DNA from: Kocuria varians
GTDB taxonomy: Bacteria > Actinomycetota > Actinomycetes > Actinomycetales > Micrococcaceae
NCBI RefSeq assembly: GCF_006539885.1
Contig: NZ_BJNW01000011.1
Coordinates: 40,531 to 104,530 of the forward strand
Reading direction: 5' to 3'
DNA length: 64,000 nt
Part shown: positions 47,043 through 56,198 of the stretch, in pieces
How the letters are laid out: every line of letters starts with the position of its first letter
How positions within the stretch are numbered: position 1 is the stretch's first letter
Notes under the pieces: model-generated
Database searches by the model: none
The model's input: the letters and a program-made list of their open reading frames with translations, nothing else
Told to the model about the DNA's origin: nothing
Program-made: the position numbers and the translations under genes

Positions 47043-48644
47043 GTGGCCAGTTTTGTTGATCGAGTCGTCGTGCACGCCACGGGCGGCAACGGCGGTCACG
47101 GGTGCGTGTCCGTCAAGCGCGAGAAGTTCAAGCCCCTGGGCGGCCCGGACGGTGGCAACGGCGGTGACGGCGGATCGGTGATCCTGCGCGTGGACGGCCA
47201 GTCCACCACCCTGCTCGGCTTCCACCACGCCCCCCACCAGAAGGCGCCCAACGGTGAGCCCGGCAAGGGGGACATGCGCCACGGCTTCAAGGGTCAGGAC
47301 CTCGTGCTCTCCGTCCCGGACGGCACCGTGGTCAAGGACCGCGAGGGCAACGTGCTCGCGGACCTCCTCGGTGAGGGCAGCGAGTACGTGGTGGCCGCCG
47401 GCGGTCTGGGCGGGCGCGGCAACGCGGCGCTGGCCTCGCCCAAGCGCAAGGCCCCCGGCTTCGCGCTGCTGGGCACGCCCGGCGAGGAGCAGGACGTCGA
47501 GCTCGAGTTGAAGTCCATCGCGGACATCGCGCTCGTGGGCTTCCCGTCCGCCGGCAAGTCCAGCCTGATCGCGGCCATGAGTGCCGCGCGCCCCAAGATC
47601 GCGGACTACCCGTTCACCACGCTGGTCCCGAACCTGGGCGTGGTGCAGGCGGGGGACACCCGCTTCACCGTGGCGGACGTCCCCGGGCTGATCCCGGGCG
47701 CGTCCGAGGGCAAGGGTCTGGGCCTGGAGTTCCTGCGGCACGTGGAGCGCTGCGCGGCGCTCGTGCACGTGATCGACTGCGCGACCCTCGAGCCGGGCCG
47801 CGACCCCCTCACGGACCTGGATGCGCTGGAGCAGGAGCTCGCGCACTACGCGGACGCCATCCAGGACGAGGACCCCACCACGGTATCCCTCACCGAGCGG
47901 CCGCGGCTCGTGGTCCTCAACAAGGTGGACGTCCCGGACGCCCGCGAGCTCGCGGACTTCATCCGACCCGAGCTGGAGTCCCGGGGCTACCCGGTGTTCG
48001 AGATCTCCACGGCCTCCCACGAGGGGCTGAAGGAACTGGGCTTCGCCATGGCGCAGCTGGTCTCCGAGGCCCGTGAGCAGGAGGAGCAGCGGGCGGAGGC
48101 GCAGCGCACGGTGACGGTCGTGCAGCCGGAACCCGTGCGGCGTCGTCGTGGCCGTGACCGCCACGAGTTCGTGATCACGCGCGAGGACCGCGCGGAGGAG
48201 CCGCTCTACCACGTGCGCGGCGAGAAGCCCGAGAAGTGGGTGCTGCAGACGGACTTCAACAACGACGAGGCCGTGGGCTACCTCGCGGACCGCTTCGCGA
48301 AGCTCGGCATCGAGGACGAGCTGTTCCGGATCGGCGCGAAGCCCGGCAACGCCGTGCTGATCGGTCCGGAGGAGAACGGTGTGGTCTTCGACTGGGAGCC
48401 CACCATGGTGGGCGGCGCGGAGCTGCTCGGCGGCCCCCGCGGCACGGACCTGCGCATGGAGGAGGCCTCGCGGCCCACCCGCCGTGAGAAGCGCGAGCAG
48501 TTCTACGACCGCATGGACGCCAAGTCCGAGGCGCGCGCTGAGCTCGAGCAGGAGCGCCGCGCCGGGATCTGGACCGAGTCCGTGGATGCCGCCCGCAACC
48601 GCCGCCGCGCGGAGGCCGCCCAGGAGTCGAACGACGGTGAGTGA
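47043..48644 (+). CDS. obgE: Obg-family GTPase (ribosome assembly / stringent response)
   Basis: GTPase acting in late 50S assembly and stress control, 533 residues. Residues ~1-160 are the glycine-rich Obg fold ([37 protein letters not shown]). The G domain begins near 166 with G1 [15 protein letters not shown], then DYPFTTL, G3 DVPGLIPGA and NKVDVPD. The C-terminal OCT domain contains [19 protein letters not shown]. An extended, charged tail rich in Arg and Glu follows. GTG 47043 is chosen because GAGGAG precedes it and the product starts [14 protein letters not shown]. It overlaps proB by eight bases. Confidence 0.96.
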   Translation: MASFVDRVVVHATGGNGGHGCVSVKREKFKPLGGPDGGNGGDGGSVILRVDGQSTTLLGFHHAPHQKAPNGEPGKGDMRHGFKGQDLVLSVPDGTVVKDREGNVLADLLGEGSEYVVAAGGLGGRGNAALASPKRKAPGFALLGTPGEEQDVELELKSIADIALVGFPSAGKSSLIAAMSAARPKIADYPFTTLVPNLGVVQAGDTRFTVADVPGLIPGASEGKGLGLEFLRHVERCAALVHVIDCATLEPGRDPLTDLDALEQELAHYADAIQDEDPTTVSLTERPRLVVLNKVDVPDARELADFIRPELESRGYPVFEISTASHEGLKELGFAMAQLVSEAREQEEQRAEAQRTVTVVQPEPVRRRRGRDRHEFVITREDRAEEPLYHVRGEKPEKWVLQTDFNNDEAVGYLADRFAKLGIEDELFRIGAKPGNAVLIGPEENGVVFDWEPTMVGGAELLGGPRGTDLRMEEASRPTRREKREQFYDRMDAKSEARAELEQERRAGIWTESVDAARNRRRAEAAQESNDGE

Positions 48645-49911
48645 CACGCCCCGCGAGGAGAGGACGCCGACCACCACGATCGACGTTTCCGCACTCGAGC
48701 AGCAGGCCTCCAAGTCCGCGATCCAGCTCAGCACGGAGAGCCGCGGCAAGAACCGCCGCTCGGCCATCACGAGCCGTTCCGAGCTGCCCAAGGCCCGGCG
48801 CGTCGTCGTGAAGGTGGGCTCCTCGTCCCTGACGTCCATCGAGAACTCGATCGACGAGAACGCGCTGCACAGCATCGTGGACGCGCTCGGCCGGGTCAAG
48901 GCGCAGGGCGTGGAGATCGTCTTCGTCTCCTCTGGCGCGATCACCGCCGGCCTTCAGCCGCTCGGGCTCTCCCGCCGGCCCAAGGACCTCTCCACCAAGC
49001 AGGCCGCGGCCTCCGTGGGGCAGGGGCTGCTGATCTCCCGATACACCGAGTACTTCGCGCGCTACCAGGTGACGGTGGGGCAGGTGCTGCTCACGGCCGA
49101 GGACCTGATGCGGCACTCGCAGTACAAGAACGCCCACCGCCAGATCGAGCGGCTGCTGGACCTGGGGATCCTGCCCATCGTCAACGAGAACGACGCCGTG
49201 GCCACCCACGAGATCCAGTTCGGCGACAACGACCGGATCGCCGCACTGGTGGCCCACCTGATCAAGGCGGACGCGCTGCTGCTGCTCTCGGACGTGGACG
49301 CGCTCTACACGAAGCCGCCGCAGCACGGCGGTGAACGGATCGCGACCGTCAAGGACCCGATCACGGACCTCGAGGGCGTGGAGATCGGGACCATCGGCCG
49401 CGCGGGCGTGGGCTCCGGCGGCATGGTGACCAAGGTCGAGGCCGCGCGGATCGCGGCGGCGTCGGGCATCCCGGCGCTCGTCACCTCCGCGGCGAACATC
49501 GAGCGCGTGCTGGCCGGAGAGGACGTGGGCACGTGGTTCGACACCACCGGCGGACGGCGCAACGTGCGGCTGCTGTGGCTCGCGCACCTCGCGGACATCA
49601 AGGGCACCCTCACGCTCGACGACGGCGCCGTGGACGCGATCCTCGGCCGCCGTTCGCTGCTCGCGGCCGGCGTCACCGCCGTGAGCGGGACGTTCACGGC
49701 GGGGGACCCGGTCTCCATGGTGGACCAGCAGGGCGTGGAGGTGGGCCACGGGCTCGTCAACTACGGCTCTGACGAGATTCCGGGCATGCTCGGCAAGCGC
49801 ACGGACGAGCTCGGCGAGGAGTTCGGCGAGGACTACGCGCGCGAGCTCGTGCACGTGGACAACCTGGTGAACCTGCGGCGCCGTTCGGCCCGGACCCGGC
49901 TCAAGCGCTAG
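48637..49911 (+). CDS. proB: Glutamate 5-kinase
   Basis: First enzyme of proline biosynthesis: phosphorylates glutamate to gamma-glutamyl phosphate. 424 residues. The kinase domain starts near residue 55 with [12 protein letters not shown] and contains [63 protein letters not shown]. The C-terminal PUA domain ([16 protein letters not shown]) is present. GTG 48637 lies inside obgE with CAGGAG upstream. The ~54-residue N-terminal extension ([20 protein letters not shown]) is longer than usual for ProB; an internal start cannot be excluded. Confidence 0.93.
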   Translation: MSDTPREERTPTTTIDVSALEQQASKSAIQLSTESRGKNRRSAITSRSELPKARRVVVKVGSSSLTSIENSIDENALHSIVDALGRVKAQGVEIVFVSSGAITAGLQPLGLSRRPKDLSTKQAAASVGQGLLISRYTEYFARYQVTVGQVLLTAEDLMRHSQYKNAHRQIERLLDLGILPIVNENDAVATHEIQFGDNDRIAALVAHLIKADALLLLSDVDALYTKPPQHGGERIATVKDPITDLEGVEIGTIGRAGVGSGGMVTKVEAARIAAASGIPALVTSAANIERVLAGEDVGTWFDTTGGRRNVRLLWLAHLADIKGTLTLDDGAVDAILGRRSLLAAGVTAVSGTFTAGDPVSMVDQQGVEVGHGLVNYGSDEIPGMLGKRTDELGEEFGEDYARELVHVDNLVNLRRRSARTRLKR

Positions 49912-49975
49912 CCCCGAGCAGGCACCGCAACCGTTCGAGAACCGCCCGAGAAGCACCCGACAAGCAGGAGGAACA

Positions 49976-51283
49976 GTGGCTGAGAACACGTCCGTACTCA
50001 CGGCGCAGGAGACCTTCGGGGAGGACCCGGTCACCGGCATCGGGCTGATGGCCGACGACGCCCGCGTGGCCGCCCGCACCCTGGCCCGCGCGCCGCGCGC
50101 CCGCAAGGACCGCGCCCTGCACCTCATGGCGGACCGGATCGAGGCCCGCCGGGACAGCATCCTGGAGGCGAACGCCCGGGACCTGGAACGGGGACGGCAG
50201 GAGGGCATCTCCACGGCGCTGCTGGACCGCCTAAAGCTCGACGCGGCCCGGATCACCGGACTCGCGGACTCCCTGCGCGAGCTCGCGGCCCTGCCCGACC
50301 CCGTGGGGACCGTGGTGCGCGGCCAGACGCTGGCCAACGGGCTGCGGATGCGCCAGGTGCGCGTGCCCCTGGGCGTGGTGGGTGTGATCTACGAGGCCCG
50401 CCCGAACGTGACCGTGGACGTGGCTGGGATCGCCGTGAAGTCCGGCAACGCCGTGCTGCTGCGCGGCGGCTCCGCGGCCCAGGACTCCAACCGCGCCCTC
50501 GTGGGTGTGCTGCGCGACGCCCTGGCGGACGCCAGGCTGCCCGTGGACTGCGTGCAGACGGTGGACGACTACGGCCGGGACGGCGCCAACGCCCTGATGG
50601 GCGCGCGCGGCAAGGTGGACGTGCTGATCCCGCGCGGCGGCAGGGGACTGATCCAGTCGGTCGTCACGAACGCCACCGTGCCTGTGATCGAGACCGGAGA
50701 GGGCAACGTGCACGTGTTCGTGGACGAGTCGGCGCCCACGGACATGGCAGTGAAGGTCGTGGTGAACTCCAAGACGCACCGCACCTCCACGTGCAACACC
50801 GCGGAGACCCTGCTGCTGCACAGCGGCGCGGAGGAGGCCGCCCGAGAGGTCCTCGCCGCGCTCGACAAGGCCGGTGTGACCCTGCACGTGGACGACCGCG
50901 CGGCCGCGCTGCTGCCCCCGGGCTCCGACCACCTGAAGGCCACGGACGAGGACTGGGCCACCGAGTACCTGGACATGGACCTGGCCGTGAAGGTGGTGGA
51001 CGGGCTGGGGGAGGCGCTGGAGCACATCCGTGCGTACTCCACGGGCCACACCGAGGCGATCGTGACCAACGACCTCGCGAACGCGGAGCGCTTCACCGCG
51101 GAGGTGGACTCCGCCGCGGTGCTCGTCAACGCCTCCACGCGCTTCACGGACGGCGGCCAGCTGGGGCTCGGGGCGGAGATCGGGATCTCCACCCAGAAGA
51201 TGCACGCCCGCGGCCCCATGGGGCTCGAGGAGCTGACCACCACCAAGTGGGTCGTCCAGGGTGACGGCCACGTGCGCACCTGA
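49976..51283 (+). CDS. proA: Gamma-glutamyl phosphate reductase
   Basis: Second enzyme of proline synthesis: NADPH reduction of gamma-glutamyl phosphate to the semialdehyde. 435 residues, aldehyde dehydrogenase fold. Landmarks: [55 protein letters not shown], the catalytic cysteine in [15 protein letters not shown], and [25 protein letters not shown] 49976 follows CAGGAGGAAC. ProB and ProA form a channelled pair; the genes are 64 bases apart. A hairpin follows at 51299. Confidence 0.96.
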   Translation: MAENTSVLTAQETFGEDPVTGIGLMADDARVAARTLARAPRARKDRALHLMADRIEARRDSILEANARDLERGRQEGISTALLDRLKLDAARITGLADSLRELAALPDPVGTVVRGQTLANGLRMRQVRVPLGVVGVIYEARPNVTVDVAGIAVKSGNAVLLRGGSAAQDSNRALVGVLRDALADARLPVDCVQTVDDYGRDGANALMGARGKVDVLIPRGGRGLIQSVVTNATVPVIETGEGNVHVFVDESAPTDMAVKVVVNSKTHRTSTCNTAETLLLHSGAEEAAREVLAALDKAGVTLHVDDRAAALLPPGSDHLKATDEDWATEYLDMDLAVKVVDGLGEALEHIRAYSTGHTEAIVTNDLANAERFTAEVDSAAVLVNASTRFTDGGQLGLGAEIGISTQKMHARGPMGLEELTTTKWVVQGDGHVRT

Positions 51284-51298
51284 GACGTACCATGGAAC

Positions 51299-51318
51299 GG
51301 ACGTCACCCGGGACGTCC
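51299..51318 (+). terminator. Hairpin after proA
   Basis: GGACGT (51299-51304) pairs with ACGTCC (51313-51318), followed by CTCGTTTT. The stem is short but the T-run makes a terminator plausible. Confidence 0.5.
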
Positions 51319-51362
51319 CTCGTTTTCGCCGACCGGCGCCGCCGGCATGAGAAGGGAACCGC

Positions 51363-51620
51363 ATGAGCCCGCTGTACCTGCTGTCCAACGTCACCGTCCT
51401 CGCCGCCGAGGAGGGGCACTCCGTCAACGAGCAGCTCCACGAGATCGCCCCGGTGCTGGGTGGTGTGGCGTTCGTGGCGTTCATCGCCATGCTGCTGATC
51501 GCCATGTCCTTCTCCTCGCGCGGCACCGCCCCGGCCATCGGTGAGTACGAGAACCCGGCGGAGCTGCCCGCGGACGAGCAGGCGATGCTGGCCGGCGTCG
51601 GCGAGCCCGTCCGCCACTGA
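51363..51620 (+). CDS. Small single-pass membrane protein
   Basis: 85-residue protein with one membrane helix (about residues 32-50, [20 protein letters not shown]), a short N-terminal part ([20 protein letters not shown]) and an acidic cytoplasmic tail ([16 protein letters not shown]). ATG 51363 follows [13 protein letters not shown] know no function; small membrane proteins at this position between proA and nadD recur in Micrococcaceae-type genomes (general impression, not checked). Codon use is like its neighbours. Confidence 0.8.
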   Translation: MSPLYLLSNVTVLAAEEGHSVNEQLHEIAPVLGGVAFVAFIAMLLIAMSFSSRGTAPAIGEYENPAELPADEQAMLAGVGEPVRH

Positions 51621-51637
51621 TCGCCCGCCCGGCCCGC

Positions 51638-52420
51638 GTGAACGCCCCGAGCAACTCGGTGACGTCCCCCCAGGACGACCTCAAGATTCCTCCGCGCACC
51701 CCCGGCAAGGTCCGGCTGGGCGTGATGGGTGGCACCTTCGACCCGATCCACCACGGGCACCTGGTGGCGGCGTCCGAGGTGGCCTTGGTCTTCGACCTGG
51801 ACGAGGTGGTCTTCGTCCCCACGGGTGAGCCGTGGCAGAAGGCCGGTCAGGACGTCTCGGACGCGGAGCACCGCTACCTCATGACGGTCGTGGCCACCGC
51901 GTCCAACCCGCGGTTCACGGTGTCCCGGGTGGACATCGACCGCAACGGTCCCACGTACACGATCGACACCCTGCGCGACCTGCACCGGCTGCGCCCGGAC
52001 GCCGAGCTGTTCTTCATCACCGGCGCGGACGCGATGGCCGAGATCATCACGTGGAAGGGTGCCGCGGAGCTGTGGAAGCTCGCGCGGTTCGTGGGGGTGA
52101 CCCGCCCCGGCCACGTGCTCTCGGCGCCGGTGGGCTCCGAGAGTGTGTCCCTGCTCAACGTGCCCGCCATGGCCATCTCCTCCACGGACTGCCGGGCCCG
52201 CGTGGCCGCCGGCAAGCCCGTCTGGTACCTGGTTCCGGACGGCGTGGTGCAGTACATCAACAAGTACGGGCTCTACCGGGGGCCGGGTGGTGCGGGCACG
52301 TCCGCCGTGGGCTCCGGGAACGCCCGCCAGGGGGACGACGACGCCGTCGCGGCCTCCGTCCCGTCCGCCCCCACGGATTCTTCCGAGACCCCCGGCTCGG
52401 AGCACAGGAGCACCACGTGA
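51638..52420 (+). CDS. nadD: Nicotinate-nucleotide adenylyltransferase
   Basis: Adenylates nicotinic acid mononucleotide to deamido-NAD in NAD synthesis. 260 residues. Motifs: [20 protein letters not shown] (with the HxGH nucleotidyl-transfer site), [38 protein letters not shown] and the second nucleotide motif [20 protein letters not shown]. The first ~25 residues and last ~40 ([19 protein letters not shown]) are variable extensions. GTG 51638 is used. The next gene overlaps its stop by four bases (GTGA). Confidence 0.95.
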   Translation: MNAPSNSVTSPQDDLKIPPRTPGKVRLGVMGGTFDPIHHGHLVAASEVALVFDLDEVVFVPTGEPWQKAGQDVSDAEHRYLMTVVATASNPRFTVSRVDIDRNGPTYTIDTLRDLHRLRPDAELFFITGADAMAEIITWKGAAELWKLARFVGVTRPGHVLSAPVGSESVSLLNVPAMAISSTDCRARVAAGKPVWYLVPDGVVQYINKYGLYRGPGGAGTSAVGSGNARQGDDDAVAASVPSAPTDSSETPGSEHRSTT

Positions 52421-53451
52421 GCACACCCCCCGAGAACACGCGCGGTCCAGAAGCTGCTGGCCGGCAGAACTCCGGCTCCGGGGCGACCGCCCTCGGGCCC
52501 GCCTCCGACCCGTCCCAGGGCGGCCCGTGGGCCACGCACCCGGCCACGGGGCAGCACGAGCGGCTTTCCCCGCCGGCGCCCATGATCGAGCTGGACACGC
52601 CCGTGCAGACGGAGCCGGTCAAGCCCCTGGGACCGCGGCGGCTCGCCCGGCTGCAGCGCGAGATGGCCGAGCACACCCGGGAGGTCCAGGAGGCGGAGCG
52701 GAACAACGGGGGAGCGGTCGACGACGCCCTGCTCGCCAAGCAGCAGCGGCTCGCGGACCTTGCCGTGAGGGCCGCGGCCACCAACGACCGTGACCGGCGG
52801 GATGCACAGCGCGCTCTGGCCGCGGACGAGGAATCGCCCGGGTCCCAGGAGGCAGCTGCTGCCGGGAGCCGCGATGGGGCCGCCACGGACTCCGTGGACG
52901 GAACCGGCGCGCCCCGCACGAACACCGCAACGTCCGATGCGGCCGAGCCAGACACCAGGGATGCTCCCGCGGCACCGGGCGGCATCTCCGTGACGTTCCC
53001 CGGCGCGCCCGCCAGGAAGGCCGAGGGTGTGGTCCTGGGGTCGGGTGGAGTGAACCCGGCCGCGTGGCCGTCCGCTCCCGTGGACGGTGGGCCCGGTCCT
53101 GCCACAACGCAGATCCCCATCTACACGGCCCCCGAGACCTCCGTTCCGGTCGCACCTGGAACCAACCAGGCCCCCGCTCCCACGAACCTCGCCGCTGAGG
53201 CGGCCGACACTGAGTCCGCACCCGCCGAGGCGGGGGAGCGGGCACCGGGCGCGGCGGCGTCGTCGTCTCCCGAGGACGGCGCCCACCAGGCGCCTCCGGG
53301 AACCCCCGTGCGGGCCGTGGACGCCCAGGGGCTCCACCTGCTGGACGCCGGCGCCTACAAGCGGCGTGGGACCGGCCTGCGGTGGCTGATCGGGCTGCTG
53401 CTCGTGGTTCTCGCGGCGCTGGCCGTGGTCCTGGTCATGTTCATCCTGTAA
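52417..53451 (+). CDS. Disordered, C-terminally membrane-anchored protein of unknown function
   Basis: 344 residues, almost entirely low-complexity (Pro, Ala, Gly, Ser, Thr, Asp, Glu), with one predicted coiled-coil-like helix (~70-130: [40 protein letters not shown]) and a single C-terminal membrane helix ([20 protein letters not shown]) preceded by KRRG. With no signal peptide, this looks tail-anchored, with the disordered part in the cytoplasm. GTG 52417 overlaps the nadD stop. Located between nadD and rsfS, where many actinobacteria carry a variable protein. I propose no function. Confidence 0.78.
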   Translation: MSTPPENTRGPEAAGRQNSGSGATALGPASDPSQGGPWATHPATGQHERLSPPAPMIELDTPVQTEPVKPLGPRRLARLQREMAEHTREVQEAERNNGGAVDDALLAKQQRLADLAVRAAATNDRDRRDAQRALAADEESPGSQEAAAAGSRDGAATDSVDGTGAPRTNTATSDAAEPDTRDAPAAPGGISVTFPGAPARKAEGVVLGSGGVNPAAWPSAPVDGGPGPATTQIPIYTAPETSVPVAPGTNQAPAPTNLAAEAADTESAPAEAGERAPGAAASSSPEDGAHQAPPGTPVRAVDAQGLHLLDAGAYKRRGTGLRWLIGLLLVVLAALAVVLVMFIL

Positions 53452-53494
53452 GACTTTTCAGACACACACCTTTGCGAAAGGACAGCACACCTCC

Positions 53495-53899
53495 GTGACT
53501 GCAACCACCGAATCCATCGACCTCGTCCGCAGCGCCGCCCGTGCCGCGGACCAGAAGAAGGCCGAGAACATCGTCGCGTTCGACGTCAGCGACAGCCTGG
53601 CCATCACGGACGCCTTCATGGTGGCGTCCGCGCCCAACGAGCGACAGGTCGCCGCCGTGGTGGACGCCGTGGAGGAGGCGCTGATCGAGCAGTTCGACCG
53701 CCGCCCGCTGCGCCGCGAGGGCAAGGGCGAGGGCCGCTGGGTGCTGCTCGACTACGGCGACGCCGTGATCCACGTGCTGCACGACGAGGACCGCGCGTTC
53801 TACGCGCTCGAGCGGCTCTGGGGCGATTCCCCGGCCATCGACGTGCAGCTGCCCGAGGCCCCGCTTCCTGCCGACGACGCCGCCACGCCCGCCGTCTGA
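53495..53899 (+). CDS. rsfS: Ribosomal silencing factor RsfS
   Basis: Binds L14 and blocks 30S-50S joining during starvation, 134 residues. Landmarks: KKAENIVAFDVSDSLAITDAFMVASA, ERQVAAVVDAVEEAL, EGKGEGRWVLLDYGDAVIHVLHDEDRAFYALERLW. The tail (PADDAATPAV) is variable. GTG 53495 is used. It closes the rplU-to-rsfS run. On the other strand the same DNA is an open extension of the serine recombinase frame, which is secondary. Confidence 0.95.
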   Translation: MTATTESIDLVRSAARAADQKKAENIVAFDVSDSLAITDAFMVASAPNERQVAAVVDAVEEALIEQFDRRPLRREGKGEGRWVLLDYGDAVIHVLHDEDRAFYALERLWGDSPAIDVQLPEAPLPADDAATPAV

Positions 53900-55766
53900 G
53901 CGGCTCGCCTCCCACAATTTGCGCCGGCGCGAGCATCCTGTCTAGGATGATCGAGTCGTTCACGGGAAACCGGAAACGCAGGGCCTGAGACGGGCGTTCG
54001 GATATGGTCCGAGCGGGCGTCACGGAGACCAGCGTGGTAGAGTTTTCCGAGTCGCACGGGGCTATGGCGCAGCTGGTAGCGCACCTGCATGGCATGCAGG
54101 GGGTCAGGGGTTCGAGTCCCCTTAGCTCCACCAAAAGTTCCTTACGGGAACACTTGACATTGGTAGATGTGGGGTGTTCCCGTTCGGCGTTTCCGGGGTC
54201 TTCTGATGCGCCGGTGCTGGTGTCGTTGCCGATGAGGGTGGCGAACGGTTCGGCCAGGTGCGGGCGGAGGTGTTCGTCGTCGGTGATCTCGAGACGCTCG
54301 TATAAGGCCTGGCATGCGAGTCGCCGGTTGGCGTCATCGGAGTGGGCGTACATGTGGTGGGCGTCGGTGAGCAGGCTCAGGGAGTCGTGCAGGAACGCGC
54401 GGCCTCCCGTGTACTGCTCTGTGTGGGCGGCGAGGCGCTGGTCGATGTCGGCGAGCCCGGCACGGATGCGATCCTGATGACGTTTCAAGGTGGTTAGGTC
54501 AATGGCGTCGGCGAAGTGCGCGGCCAGCAGCTTGTCGCTTTCTGATTCGAGACGCCCACGGTTCGCGGTGAGGTCGGCGAGTTCTTGGTCCCGCGCGGCG
54601 GAGCGCTGGTCGAAGGCGGTGTCGATGTCGGCGGCGAGATGTTGGTAGTCGGCTTCGCTGATGGTGATGCTGGCGTAGGAGTCTTCGACGAGGCGTTCGG
54701 CCACCTGGACGGGCACGGCACGCCGCGTGCAGGCGGTCTTCTTGGCGGCACGCCCGGAGCAGACGAAGTAGGCGTAGGTCGTGCCGCGCGGGTTCGTCGC
54801 ATAGTCCAACAGCATCCGTGACCCACAGTTCCCGCAGAAGAGCAGGCCTTTGAGGTGGTGGGCGTGCTGCACGTGCCGCGTCGCATGGGCGTTGCGGGCC
54901 TTCAAAAGCGATTGGACTTGGTCGAACAGGGCCGGTTCGATGAGGGGCTCGTGGGCTCCGGGGTGAAGGGCGCCCTTGTAGCGGATGATCCCGGCGTAGT
55001 ACGGGTTGGACAGCAGCTTGTACAGCGTGTTCCGCCCGAGTGGTTTGGAGGGGCGCTTCGGCGACGGCACGGTGACCAGGCCGCGGGCGGTGATGTCCAG
55101 CAGCAACTGGACGACGGAGGTTTCACCGCGCGCGTAGGTCTCGAATGCCCACCGGATCAGCGGGGCACGCTCCGGGTCGATCTCGACTGTCCTGACTTCC
55201 CGGCCTTGCTCGTCGGTGCGGCGGACGTTGAGGTAACCGATGGGGGCTCGCATGGGGGTGCCGCCCTGGGCGACCTTCTGCGTCATGCCCTTGGTGACTT
55301 CGGTGGCGAGGTTGCGGCTGTAGAACTCTGCGATGGACGACATGATGCCGTGGACCAGCATCCCTGAGGGGGTCTCGTCGATGGACTCGGTCGCGGAGAC
55401 AAGGGTGACGCCTGCTTCCATGAGTGCTTGTTGGATGTGGACGTCGTCGAGGCGGTTGCGGGCCAGCCGGTCGACCTTGTGCACCAGGCACACCTGGACC
55501 CGCGTTGCGGCGATGAACGCGAGCATCTCCTGGAGTGCTGGCCGGTCGGCGGAGCGTGCGGACTCGCCCGCATCCACGAACTCGCGGACGATCCGGGCAC
55601 CGAGGCCGGCGGCCTTCCTTGCGTTGGCTTCGCGTTGGGCGGGGATGGAGAAGCCTTCCTCGGTGCCGCCGCGCTCGGCCTGCTCACGTGTGGACACCCG
55701 TAGGTAGGACACCGCCAGTAGCTCCGGTTCCTGCGTGGCCGATGCTTCGTCGGATGTGGGTTCCAT
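53616..55766 (-). CDS. Large serine recombinase (integrase), 3' end running into tRNA-Ala
   Basis: Site-specific recombinase of the large serine family. The ATG at 55766 opens the resolvase domain with SYLRVSTREQAERGG (catalytic Ser25) and VCLVHKVDRLARNRLDD. The Recombinase domain follows (PIGYLNVRR, TLYKLLSNPYYAGIIRYKG), then a zinc ribbon near residue 310 (CGNCGSRMLL, FVCSGRA, TACTRR), a coiled-coil region and LTDAHHMYAHSDDANRRLACQAL. The natural body ends near residue ~540 (about 54140). There is no stop codon there: the frame continues antisense through tRNA-Ala (RGLEPLTPCMPCRCATSC) and rsfS to 53616, so the stated end is the first stop, and the true functional C-terminus is uncertain. 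Confidence 0.85.
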   Translation of the reverse strand: MEPTSDEASATQEPELLAVSYLRVSTREQAERGGTEEGFSIPAQREANARKAAGLGARIVREFVDAGESARSADRPALQEMLAFIAATRVQVCLVHKVDRLARNRLDDVHIQQALMEAGVTLVSATESIDETPSGMLVHGIMSSIAEFYSRNLATEVTKGMTQKVAQGGTPMRAPIGYLNVRRTDEQGREVRTVEIDPERAPLIRWAFETYARGETSVVQLLLDITARGLVTVPSPKRPSKPLGRNTLYKLLSNPYYAGIIRYKGALHPGAHEPLIEPALFDQVQSLLKARNAHATRHVQHAHHLKGLLFCGNCGSRMLLDYATNPRGTTYAYFVCSGRAAKKTACTRRAVPVQVAERLVEDSYASITISEADYQHLAADIDTAFDQRSAARDQELADLTANRGRLESESDKLLAAHFADAIDLTTLKRHQDRIRAGLADIDQRLAAHTEQYTGGRAFLHDSLSLLTDAHHMYAHSDDANRRLACQALYERLEITDDEHLRPHLAEPFATLIGNDTSTGASEDPGNAEREHPTSTNVKCSRKELLVELRGLEPLTPCMPCRCATSCAIAPCDSENSTTLVSVTPARTISERPSQALRFRFPVNDSIILDRMLAPAQIVGGEPLRRRAWRRRRQEAGPRAAARRWPGNRPRAARARRTRGPRRAARGSRRRRSRAAPSGPRPCPRGAAGGGRTARSAPPPRRPPRRRPVARWARTPP
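53919..53948 (+). promoter_or_regulatory. Probable tRNA-Ala promoter
   Basis: TTGCGC (53919-53924) and TAGGAT (53943-53948) are separated by 18 bases, a reasonable housekeeping promoter about 110 bases upstream of tRNA-Ala. A second -10-like TAGAGT lies at 54038-54043, closer to the tRNA. Confidence 0.5.
54058..54133 (+). tRNA. tRNA-Ala (anticodon GGC), island insertion site
   Basis: Acceptor GGGGCTA/TAGCTCC (one G-U), anticodon arm CCTGCATGGCATGCAGG with anticodon GGC, T-arm AGGGGTTCGAGTCCCCT, discriminator A, and an encoded CCA at 54131-54133. The other two tRNAs in the window lack encoded CCA. A serine recombinase gene starts from the far side and runs into it, marking its 3' end as an attachment site. 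Confidence 0.96.
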
Positions 55767-55823
55767 GGCGGGTGCTCCTCTCGCCGTCAGGTTGTGGACT
55801 CAGGATGGTCCTCCGGTGTCGGT

Positions 55824-55852
55824 GACGGTGCCGCAAACTTTGCGGAACCGTC
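55824..55852. repeat. 29-bp near-perfect palindrome upstream of the recombinase
   Basis: GACGGT-g-CCGCAAA at 55824-55837 mirrors TTTGCGG-a-ACCGTC at 55839-55852 around a central C; only one pair (g/a) mismatches. It lies 58 bases upstream of the recombinase start. A binding site for the recombinase, its directionality factor or a repressor is the likely role. Confidence 0.85.
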
Positions 55853-55900
55853 GATAACGCACGAGACCGGCCGCTCGATGCCGTAGGGAATCGGGAGCCC

Positions 55901-56038
55901 TTAGGGGTCCGGCTCCCCGGCCAGCCAGGCCCGGTGCCGCGCCTGGGCGATGTTCAGCACCAGCTTGACCAGCCGGTACCGGTCCGGGCTGTCTCGCCGC
56001 CAGACCCTCAAGCGCAGATTCGACGCATCACGGTTCAT
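55901..56038 (-). CDS. Possible small protein (45 aa)
   Basis: ATG 56038 begins a short frame reading NRDASNLRLRVWRRDSPDRY and then LVKLVLNIAQARHRAWL, basic and probably helical, in the same direction as the recombinase. It has no clear ribosome binding site. A longer form from 56086 is possible. Small basic proteins upstream of serine recombinases can be excision factors, but nothing here proves that. It could also be non-coding. Confidence 0.35.
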   Translation of the reverse strand: MNRDASNLRLRVWRRDSPDRYRLVKLVLNIAQARHRAWLAGEPDP

Positions 56039-56065
56039 GCCAGGTAGGTGCGCACGGTCTCCCAC

Positions 56066-56093
56066 GCCGCAAAATCGGTGCCGCAAAATCCGT
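56066..56093 (+). repeat. Tandem 14-bp direct repeat (GCCGCAAAATCSGT x2)
   Basis: GCCGCAAAATCGGT (56066-56079) is followed immediately by GCCGCAAAATCCGT (56080-56093), one mismatch. The core CCGCAAA also forms the arms of the palindrome at 55824, so three direct and one inverted copy occur within 270 bases. Confidence 0.85.
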
Positions 56094-56198
56094 CGGCGCC
56101 GCGACGAACGAAGTGCGTGAAGACCCCGTCAGGATGTGGCACGCCTCTGGCAGATCCAGGAACGTACCTATCGGTATGGAATTGTCGGTACGGTCAGA

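Larger units (their letters stand above)
55767..56198. other. Recombinase upstream region with repeats and a possible small gene
   Basis: 432 bases between the recombinase and the TetR gene. It holds a 29-bp palindrome (55824-55852), a doubtful small ORF (55901-56038) and a tandem 14-bp repeat (56066-56093). The 12-mer CGGTGCCGCAAA occurs at 55826 and at 56076, flanking the small ORF. Hairpin GGAGCC/GGCTCC lies near 55891-55913. Confidence 0.6.

Noticed and set aside
54004..54477. + strand open frame from within tRNA-Ala into the island
   Set aside because: It is the complement of the serine recombinase gene and contains tRNA sequence; no independent support.
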